From Antonospora locustae (taxonomy: Eukaryota; Microsporidia), in the NCBI GenBank assembly GCA_007674295.1, contig CM017452.1, forward strand, positions 1-64,000: 64,000 nt of DNA, in the 5' to 3' direction. The notes beneath the pieces are model-generated. The model saw only the letters and a program-made list of their open reading frames with translations, had not been told where the DNA came from and ran no database searches. Of this stretch, positions 57,771 to 64,000 are shown piece by piece; the first letter of the stretch is position 1; each line of letters opens with the position of its first letter. The position numbers were made by a program, and so were the translations under genes.

Positions 57771-57975
57771 TATACAACTGCTTTCACGGGAGCTACTGCA
57801 CAGCTTTGTGAATTACACACAAACAGCGTAAGTAAGAGAGGCACATGCATTGAAGTGCTGCAATATGTATCTATTAGAAGCTTAAAACTAAATTCTGTTC
57901 ATAAACTCCTGAATATATTGCACTAGCAACAATTGAGATCAGTCTCTTTAAGCTCGTTGCACAAACACAAGAAAC

Positions 57976-58407
57976 TCACTCTCTGCTGTCCAGTATGATC
58001 GTGCATGGGCCCTCTAGCACTGTGCTTATCTCCAAGGACGCACCAAACAATCCACACTTGACTCTTTCTTTATTGTATGCGTTCTGAAATGCCCTGACAA
58101 GGGCTTCAAACTTGACCGAGGCAATGTTACGCTCCTCTGCCTCATGAAAACTGGGCTTTTTTCCTTTTACTCGTGCATACAACGTGAACTGAGAGAGAAC
58201 CATGAGCTCCATGCCCTGATCTGCGATATTTCTCCTCCACGAATCGAAGAGCTTAAGCCCCAGCACCTTTGCAACAACGCCCTCCATGTTGTCCTTCTCG
58301 CCTTGTTTGAAGCAAACAAGTATCGTGTACCCGTCTTCGATGGACGAAACAGGCACTCCATTGCAGAAAACAGAGCATTTCTTGACCTTCTGAATTACAA
58401 GCCTCAT
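57976..58407 (-). CDS. DTD1: D-aminoacyl-tRNA deacylase (DTD)
   Basis: 143 residues from the ATG at 58407, giving MRLVIQKVKKCSV, which is where the family starts. Active-site motifs are present: VLSQFTLYARVKGKKPSF with the SQFTL loop, and LEGPCTIILDS carrying the Gly-cisPro pair. FGASLEISTVLEGP matches the FGADMQVSLVNDGP stretch. DTD removes D-amino acids, and glycine from tRNA-Ala, from mischarged tRNAs as a homodimer in the cytosol. The length is near the usual 145-150. Its retention contrasts with the apparent loss of editing in LeuRS. Confidence 0.94.
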   Translation of the reverse strand: MRLVIQKVKKCSVFCNGVPVSSIEDGYTILVCFKQGEKDNMEGVVAKVLGLKLFDSWRRNIADQGMELMVLSQFTLYARVKGKKPSFHEAEERNIASVKFEALVRAFQNAYNKERVKCGLFGASLEISTVLEGPCTIILDSRE

Positions 58408-58500
58408 GAGGGTAGAGTGCTTATATCTATTATAGTGCATCAGGACGCTACACACCTAAAACGTCCACCTCGGAGTCTGTTGGTACACAAATCAGAACAC

Positions 58501-59907
58501 CTACCTCAAAAACGAACTCATCTGGTCAAAGAGATCCTTCGGAAGGACGTTTTTTGCCTGCTTCATCATTTGGCTTTTCTGTGTCAAAGTTAACTTAGAC
58601 GGGTCTCCTGACAATATGTTCTGCATTCCAGACATCGAGCTCATCTTCTTCATTATTCCCGATATCTTTCTGAACTGTAACAGCAGATTAGTGACGTGCT
58701 CCAGAGAGCATCCACAGCCCTTTGCAACCCTGAGTATTCTTTTTTTTTCCTTTTCAAATATGGATCCATCGCTGTCCAACTCTTTGCTGCTCATGGAATC
58801 GAAGATGCACATCGTTTTTTTCAAATCCTTCTCCTCTGGCATTGGCAAGTTAGAGAAGCCGGGAATCATCTCTATGAGCTTGCTCAGAGAGCCTAGGCCC
58901 ATAATTTGCTGAAACTGATCGTAGAAGTCTCTTAGCGTGAAGCTGCCTCTCTGCATCTTCCGAATCAGCTCCTTCTCGTCGATATTCAAGTCTTGGAGCT
59001 TTTCCGCAAGGCCCTGTAGATCGCCCATACCCAGCATCTTCGACACAAACCTCTGGGCGTCGAACTTCTCAAAATCTTCCATTCCCTCACCGGTCCCAAC
59101 AAAGTCTATGGGCGTTTGTGTTGCAGCAACAGAGCTTATTGCACCGCCTGCCTTTCTTGCTCCGTCAATTTTTGTCAGAATTATCGATCCAAAGTCAACC
59201 TCCTTCTTAAAGCCATTTGCTTGTGTCTCTGCTATCTGCCCAATTCCAGCGTCCATGACAAACACAATGTTGCTTGGTCTCACTGCTGCAACCATCTCTT
59301 TCATTTCGTGAAACAAGTCTTTTTCCTGCGTGTGCCTTCCGCTCGTGTCAACAAGAATAAGGTTGAAGTCGTCATCTTTGAACCTTCTGACACCCTCCTG
59401 TGCAACTACAACAGGGTCACTACATCCGCTTCCAAAGTAAGGAACTTTTATTTTCAACGCATTCTGCTTTACCTGGTCAAATGCACCTGCCCGAAAGGTG
59501 TCTGCACACACAATACCCACCTTGAACCCCTTCTTCTTGTAGAAGTTGGCAAACTTGCAGACAGTTGTTGTCTTTCCACAGCCTTGCAGGCCAACAAAGA
59601 CAATCACATTTTGAGTGCCCTTGTCCACCACAAATGGCTTGGCTTTTGGGTCCAGAAGATCCGCAAGCACATCGAACACAGCTTGATTGATAACCCTGGA
59701 CTTATCTATTCCGGGTGCGATGTTCTCTGTTTTTACTTTCTCTCTTAGCTGGCTGCGAAGCTGCATGACAAGCTGCGTCGAAACATTCGACGACAGCAAA
59801 TGGGTGCACACGTCCTTGATAGCAAGCTCCAATTTGCTGTCTGTAATTCTCGAGGCAAAGAGAGACTTGAGTGTCTTGTTTATTGATTTTCCAAGGTCTG
59901 AAATCAT
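58501..59907 (-). CDS. SRP54: SRP54, signal recognition particle GTPase
   Basis: 468 residues. The N domain is at 1-100, the G domain at about 100-295, and a methionine-rich M domain at the C-terminus (IRKMQRGSFTLRDFYDQFQQ then IMGLGSLSKLIEMIPGF). GTPase motifs are G1 GLQGCGKTTT, G3 VDTSGRHTQEKDLF and G4/G5 TKIDGARKAGGAIS. SRP54 binds signal sequences as they leave the ribosome and, with the SRP receptor, delivers ribosomes to the ER. The length is close to the yeast protein (541) less the flexible tail. It is divergent from UBA3, with only about 70 bp between their start codons. Confidence 0.97.
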   Translation of the reverse strand: MISDLGKSINKTLKSLFASRITDSKLELAIKDVCTHLLSSNVSTQLVMQLRSQLREKVKTENIAPGIDKSRVINQAVFDVLADLLDPKAKPFVVDKGTQNVIVFVGLQGCGKTTTVCKFANFYKKKGFKVGIVCADTFRAGAFDQVKQNALKIKVPYFGSGCSDPVVVAQEGVRRFKDDDFNLILVDTSGRHTQEKDLFHEMKEMVAAVRPSNIVFVMDAGIGQIAETQANGFKKEVDFGSIILTKIDGARKAGGAISSVAATQTPIDFVGTGEGMEDFEKFDAQRFVSKMLGMGDLQGLAEKLQDLNIDEKELIRKMQRGSFTLRDFYDQFQQIMGLGSLSKLIEMIPGFSNLPMPEEKDLKKTMCIFDSMSSKELDSDGSIFEKEKKRILRVAKGCGCSLEHVTNLLLQFRKISGIMKKMSSMSGMQNILSGDPSKLTLTQKSQMMKQAKNVLPKDLFDQMSSFLR

Positions 59908-59974
59908 GGGTGTTCTTTTGCGAAGAGCTTATGGGTACTGCAGGTTCAACAATTGCATAAGCATCTACCCCACC

Positions 59975-60859
59975 ATGATAAGAGTGCTGATTGGAGGTAA
60001 GTGAATACCCTAACTAGGATGCGGAGGAACTGGTCAAGAACTTATAAAAACCATGGCTGCAGCGGACACAAACATCGAAATGACCCTTGTTGACAACGAC
60101 CGAGTAGAAATAAGCAACCTTCACAGACAGCTTTTCTTCACAAAAACAGACCTTGGGAGATACAAAACGGATGTACTGCGCGAAAGACTTCGCGGAAAAA
60201 TAACAGTGAAGACGTTTAGTTGTTTGGTGCAGGATGTAGACTATAGTGTGTATGCAGAACAAGATATCATAGTGTGCACGTTAGACAACGTAGAGGGGAG
60301 AATGCATCTCAACTACATGTTCAAAATGCTTGGATGTCGCTTCTTGGTTGACGTAGGCGTGGACGGATACCTAGTGCATTGCAAAGTTGTATGGCAGGAC
60401 AGTTCCTGTCTGTACTGCATTCGGGACCTTTACCAGGACATAGAGACACCTGGATGCACTCTAAAACATCCAGATGCTCTTTCCACAGCAAACAGACGCG
60501 ATATTATTCTCGCACTTGTCTCAAGGGCGATGGAGCAAGGACACAAGATATGCGAATATGTCCTGCCACTGTTCAATCAGCTTGCCAGATTCAGTGGAAT
60601 GGCAGAGACATCGCAGTTTGAAATTGAGGGCATTGCTCGTGGATTGAGACCAGCTATCGTGTACATAAACTCGATAGCAGCCTCTCTAGCCTGGGTGTGC
60701 GTACAGAGAATGCTCAAGAACGAGAAGGAATCTGATTTTATGTTTTTAAATATGAACAATAACGGCTTTTTTGTGCAAAAGCTGCGGCTTACAAAAACTC
60801 CGGGTTGCATTTTGTGTGATTCAAAGCTGCAAGAGCTATCCGCATGTGCGGCACAATAA
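59975..60859 (+). CDS. UBA3: UBA3-like NEDD8-activating enzyme subunit (spliced)
   Basis: Exon 1 (59975-59996) encodes MIRVLIG plus one base. A 21-nt intron follows, then exon 2 (60018-60859). The product has 287 residues. Splicing creates the ThiF/E1 loop VLIGGCGGTGQELIKTMAAA, which is essential and absent from either frame alone. Further motifs are LVDNDRVEISNLHRQLFF (R44), LGRYKTDV (K57), the zinc-type pair C138/C141, TPGCTLKHP with catalytic C154, and a C-terminal C-x-x-C (GCILCDS). The GIARGLRPAIVYINSIAASL stretch aligns with UBA3 GVVKRIIPAVASTNAVIAAV. UBA3 with NAE1 charges NEDD8. The C-terminal ubiquitin-fold domain, needed to bind Ubc12, appears missing. Confidence 0.88.
59997..60017 (+). 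other. 21-nt spliceosomal intron in UBA3
   Basis: The 5' site is GTAAGTG and the 3' end is CTAACTAG, so the branch-site sequence runs directly into the acceptor AG. Removing it restores the conserved E1 ATP-binding glycine loop in frame. By memory, microsporidian introns are usually at least 23 nt. Confidence 0.88.
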
Positions 60860-60908
60860 GCGTAAATCGAATACGAGGTCTTCTAATTCGCTTGCGAAGC
60901 TCCATTCT

Positions 60909-61805
60909 CTATCCAAGCTTCATGGCAGATCCCGGCCTTACTGCCTTGTAGAACTTCAAAAAAAGCTCGCGCAGCGTGCTGTCTGTCTTGATCTTCTCCA
61001 TAATCTTCTCGTTTCCAAGGTTCTTTGGAAAGCTCGATCCAAAGGAAAGCCTCACGTTCTCCTCCGTGCTTAGTATTACGTAGCATTCCAAAATGTTTCT
61101 GATGACATCGTTGGACTTTATGTGCACACACTGGCCAAGCACGAGGTTGAGCATTACGCTTATGGCAACAAACCTCTCTGCGGTTTGCACTGCATACTGA
61201 AGACCCTCCCTATTTCTGAGAATGAACAGAAAGATATTTGAAGCAAGAACCTTAGACGTCGTAGCACCTATGTCCATGCACTTTAGTGCTAGCGGAATGA
61301 TCTCGGTCTTTCTGAAGAACACAATGATGTCCGGATCGTTAGACTTTATAAAGACGTTAATGAACCCAAGGCTTGCTGCGCGTATGAGCTCGTTCTTCTG
61401 CGATGTGTTTGAGGAGTTCAGAAAGGGGTAGAGAAAGAACGGAAGCTGGATTCTTATCAGTTCGTTTCGGATGTCCTCCTTTCCAGCAAGTGTCTGGAGG
61501 ATGTTGATTAGATTGCATATATTCGTGCAGTCCTCTAGCGTTTGGCTGTTGTTTTCAAGCACCTCGTAGAACTTTGTTATTTCCTGCAGAAACATGATGG
61601 GAATTCCCTGACACCGCCAAAAGTAAACTGATTCTTCTGGATGTTCTGAGAGATACTCGAGAACTTGCTTGTACGTTCTACCTCTGTCCGCCGTCTCCAT
61701 CACATTTTTACATATGATGCTGAGGGCGGGTTTCATGGGCTGGTTTATTTTCTTGAAAACAACACTTACAGACAACTTTATCCTTCTACCACTCACAACC
61801 TGCAT
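60909..61805 (-). CDS. CAF40: CNOT9/Caf40, CCR4-NOT complex subunit
   Basis: 298 residues; an ATG at residue 24 is an alternative start. The armadillo-repeat domain matches CNOT9: YLSEHPEESVYFWRCQGIPI then MFLQEITKFYEVL, CTNICNLINILQTLAGKED then IRNELIRIQLPFFLYPFL, LIRAASLGFINVFIKSNDPD, TEIIPLALKCMDIGATTSK, and YAVQTAERFVAISVMLNLVL. CNOT9 is a docking surface for mRNA-binding factors and tryptophan-containing peptides in the complex that shortens poly(A) tails and represses translation. The protein consists of the core domain with a short N-terminal extension, so it is near the usual 299-residue human length. Confidence 0.93.
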   Translation of the reverse strand: MQVVSGRRIKLSVSVVFKKINQPMKPALSIICKNVMETADRGRTYKQVLEYLSEHPEESVYFWRCQGIPIMFLQEITKFYEVLENNSQTLEDCTNICNLINILQTLAGKEDIRNELIRIQLPFFLYPFLNSSNTSQKNELIRAASLGFINVFIKSNDPDIIVFFRKTEIIPLALKCMDIGATTSKVLASNIFLFILRNREGLQYAVQTAERFVAISVMLNLVLGQCVHIKSNDVIRNILECYVILSTEENVRLSFGSSFPKNLGNEKIMEKIKTDSTLRELFLKFYKAVRPGSAMKLG

Positions 61806-61935
61806 CGAGTTCTACTTTTAGACAAGCATACATGGTGCCCTCACCTTGTCACATAAGCAAAGAGAGGCACTAGAAGACACTAGGTCTGTGCACTGGTTCT
61901 GCACTGCGAAAAGCCTTTCTTGCAGCGGCACAATC

Positions 61936-62334
61936 CTATTTCTTTCTCCTCTCCTTCTCCTGCAATCTCATTATGAGCATCTTCAACTTCTCGAAAAGTA
62001 GTGCGTTTCTAAGTGTGGGGTACTTGAGTTTTCGTTCCAAGTTGAATTCCGCCAAGAGCACCTCCGCTCCCTTATTCCACGTATGCTTGTTGAATCCAAG
62101 GGTGGACGTCAAGAAGATCGGGGGAAGTTGTAGCGACTTCTCAAGGACAGTGCTCATGCGTGTGTTTATGTCCTGGGCTTCCGGTCTTGACTCTAGAAGC
62201 ATTTTGAAATGTCGTTCAAGAACAGCATTTCGCTCCGCTATTCTTTTCTCTATGTTGTTTACAATTTTTACATATTTTCTTATTACACTTCTTTTTGAAT
62301 ACTCGCAGAAGCTCTTTCCAGACGCCTTTCTCAT
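61936..62334 (-). CDS. Small basic hypothetical protein
   Basis: 132 residues from the ATG at 62334; the longer frame begins at TTG. It is helical and very basic (KSFCEYSKRSVIRKYVKIV, IEKRIAERNAVLERHFKMLL) with a C-terminal coiled coil (LFEKLKMLIMRLQEKERRKK). The middle holds LPPIFLTSTLGFNKHTWNKG. No domain is recognised. The lysine-rich composition fits a nucleolar or nucleic-acid-binding protein, but this is a guess. Confidence 0.6.
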   Translation of the reverse strand: MRKASGKSFCEYSKRSVIRKYVKIVNNIEKRIAERNAVLERHFKMLLESRPEAQDINTRMSTVLEKSLQLPPIFLTSTLGFNKHTWNKGAEVLLAEFNLERKLKYPTLRNALLFEKLKMLIMRLQEKERRKK

Positions 62335-62520
62335 GGTGTTCGGTGAATTTTTTAACAAAACAACAATTTTTGCAACGGGATACAGAGACAACAAATTGCA
62401 CACGACGATTCCCACCGAAAACTTTCCACTCTGCAATAAGTTATCTTTAGACGCGGTAATTGCGCATAAAACAAGATAGAACGCATGGGGCTTGTGAAAG
62501 ACATATCTTTTTTTCTAGGT

Positions 62521-63729
62521 TTATTGTCCATATTTGCAGATCTTGGCACCTACCGTGTAAGCTATGTTTGCTACTGCAAAGAATAGCACAATCATACTAA
62601 ATAACGTGTTTGTTCGACTTTTCTTTGTGTTTCTGAACGTCAAGTAGTAGAAACCAGGAAATCCCAGGTTTATGAGCGAGGAAAAGACTCCGCCTACTAG
62701 GTTGAATGTGCTGTACTTTCCTTGTGAATCAATGCACACAAAAAGGTACATTACCAGCATCAGAAAGATTGAAAACGTACAGCGCACATACCAGAACCTC
62801 ATTTCTGTGGCATATTTACTGTTAAAAATGCATAAGCCGTAGTGTGTTCCTGGATGACTGTGCAGGGGAATGGTGAATACAAGCGTAATAACATAGAAAA
62901 TCCTCATAGACAACGAGAGGCAGTCATCTGGCAATAGATTGAGAATGTTCTCCTCTTCGTTTATTTTCATGCCAAACATCATTCCGCACACCATACCAAA
63001 TGCAGAGTAGATGAGCACAGATGTTCCCAGTACAGCAAGCATGATGCCCTTGAGAGCGCGCATACTGGTCTTCTTCAGGCCATTTTGCACAGAAAGGATG
63101 TTTTGGTGGCATGTATAGCTGAAAACAAATGTTCCGAGATCAGACACATAGTCTCTTGACTGAGTAACAATCACCAACTTCGCGGCATGCAAGCGACCCA
63201 CTTCTGTTGTGAAGCGATATGCACATAGAGAGATGATAAGAACTACTGAGCCAACACCTAGCAATGAGAAGAGCCTCAGTGAGCGAATGTTCCTGACAAG
63301 CGTGAACGGAGTTGCAAGTATAACAAGAGCAAGCAATGCAATATAGTAGCTCTCGGTGTTGAAAAAGTGCTTCAGAAGAGTTTTCAGCACTCCCTTAAGA
63401 AGATGCATGTATATGATGATCACTGAGTAGCACTTGAGGAATATCGCTGCATTGGCAGCTGTTTTTAGAGACGGTATTCTTGTGTTACATGCAAGAGACG
63501 AGATGTCTGTCTTTGTTCCAGAAGCGCTATTCAGATCTACATACAGGACCAGTCCAAAGTACGCCACAACTGCGGACATAATGGAAATGGCGAGCGTAGG
63601 TGCCATTCCATACTTCATAAAGAGATACGGGTACTTTATGAGTGCAGCCCCTACAACCGTTTTCAGTAAATTTACGTAGACTGAAGCCATCTCTGAGTTC
63701 ATTAGGGGATAGGGGCCTTTCTCTTCCAT
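62521..63729 (-). CDS. Amino acid transporter, AAAP/Avt family
   Basis: 402 residues from the ATG at 63729 (MEEKGPYPLMNSEM); the longer frame begins at GTG. About 11 membrane helices are visible, beginning SVYVNLLKTVVGAALIKYPY, which carries the family's N-x-x-KT-x-x-G-x-G/A-x-L-x-x-P signature. Further helices include ALLALVILATPFTLV, LGVGSVVLIISLCAYRF, LAVLGTSVLIYSAFGMVCGM, IFLMLVMYLFVCI and SMIVLFFAVANIAYTVGA. A conserved loop motif SYTCHQNILSVQNGLK lies near the middle. Avt-type carriers move neutral or basic amino acids across vacuole or plasma membranes. For a parasite this could import host amino acids. Confidence 0.85.
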   Translation of the reverse strand: MEEKGPYPLMNSEMASVYVNLLKTVVGAALIKYPYLFMKYGMAPTLAISIMSAVVAYFGLVLYVDLNSASGTKTDISSLACNTRIPSLKTAANAAIFLKCYSVIIIYMHLLKGVLKTLLKHFFNTESYYIALLALVILATPFTLVRNIRSLRLFSLLGVGSVVLIISLCAYRFTTEVGRLHAAKLVIVTQSRDYVSDLGTFVFSYTCHQNILSVQNGLKKTSMRALKGIMLAVLGTSVLIYSAFGMVCGMMFGMKINEEENILNLLPDDCLSLSMRIFYVITLVFTIPLHSHPGTHYGLCIFNSKYATEMRFWYVRCTFSIFLMLVMYLFVCIDSQGKYSTFNLVGGVFSSLINLGFPGFYYLTFRNTKKSRTNTLFSMIVLFFAVANIAYTVGAKICKYGQ

Positions 63730-64000
63730 GTAGTAACAGACATGTCTTCTGATGTATGGCAGCAAGGAGGAAGCATGTTTTATGCTGCTAAGATCTGCTG
63801 TCCTACCAGAAGACTTTTTGGCATCTTTAGCACTTTTAACATAGGCTCTGCACAGCACGAAAGTCACAGTACAAAGCGAAAGATAAGCAAATGCCCCTAC
63901 GTCTTCGGTGCAACACTGCAGTGGCACCACAAAACCAAACCAGTCTTTATGCTATATTTGTATCCATTTAGGAAATTTGTGATTAAGGTACAAATATAGC
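63730..64000. other. End of window, upstream of transporter gene, no gene seen
   Basis: The reverse frame stays open to about 63,930 without an ATG, and a forward frame from 63,742 has no domain. Nothing recognisable. Confidence 0.4.

Noticed and set aside
57829..57836. GTAAGTAAG in the spacer after the cullin gene
   Set aside because: No exon on either side; both neighbouring genes are complete.
63730..63930. N-terminal extension of the transporter
   Set aside because: The frame begins at GTG and the extra residues do not match the family. The ATG at 63729 fits.

Overview
The window is nuclear DNA of a microsporidian, an obligate intracellular parasite related to fungi. The evidence is a polar tube protein pair (PTP1 and PTP2), tightly packed and mostly intronless eukaryotic genes, two very short introns, fungal-type proteins (Sec66, polyprenol-reductase-like, Avt-like carrier) and shortened versions of conserved proteins. 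The lengths of PTP1 (355 aa from the chosen start) and PTP2 (287 aa) agree with what I remember for Antonospora (Paranosema) locustae, so that insect parasite or a close relative is my best guess. This is inference, not a database match. Starts were moved to ATG wherever a longer frame began at GTG or TTG, because this is a eukaryote.

Layout. Positions 1-8.3 kb are a gene-poor, accessory-like region. It holds an intact secreted leucine-rich-repeat (LRR) protein, a decayed paralogue, a 5' fragment of a third copy, degenerate duplicated blocks, another decayed gene, and a secreted 2-oxoglutarate/Fe(II) oxygenase. From 8.7 to 14.3 kb lie an unknown membrane protein, SmG, Nep1/Emg1, a ZC3H11A-like zinc finger protein and leucyl-tRNA synthetase. 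From 15.5 to 19.4 kb lie a steroid-5-alpha-reductase family enzyme and the PTP1 - DP factor - PTP2 cluster. From 19.8 to 28.9 kb lie a transformer-2-like RNA-binding protein, iPGM, eIF6, NOP58, tRNA-Ser, Kish, a Tom20-like protein, a short Mad1 and spliced SBDS. From 29 to 39 kb lie a long coiled-coil protein, RAD3/XPD, eIF2-beta, seryl-tRNA synthetase and a Myb/SNAPc4-like factor. From 39 to 64 kb lie PRP8, Sec66, SMC1, a class II myosin, a cullin, D-aminoacyl-tRNA deacylase, SRP54, UBA3, CNOT9 and an amino acid transporter.

The genes form functional groups. Ribosome assembly has Nep1, NOP58, eIF6 and SBDS; the last two act together in 60S release. Translation has LeuRS, SerRS, tRNA-Ser, eIF2-beta and DTD. 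Splicing has PRP8, SmG and a Tra2-like protein, which fits the two introns found. Secretion has SRP54, Sec66 and Kish. Neddylation has UBA3 and a cullin. Chromosome biology has SMC1 and Mad1. The invasion apparatus has PTP1 and PTP2.

Main points for a second look: the LRR family with a triple N-terminal repeat; a LeuRS whose editing domain looks ruined; an XPD with an altered motif VI and a condensed Fe-S region; introns of 21 and 38 nt; a candidate mitosomal Tom20; a secreted 2OG oxygenase; and an uncollapsed 194-bp overlap with an N that falsely splits SMC1.
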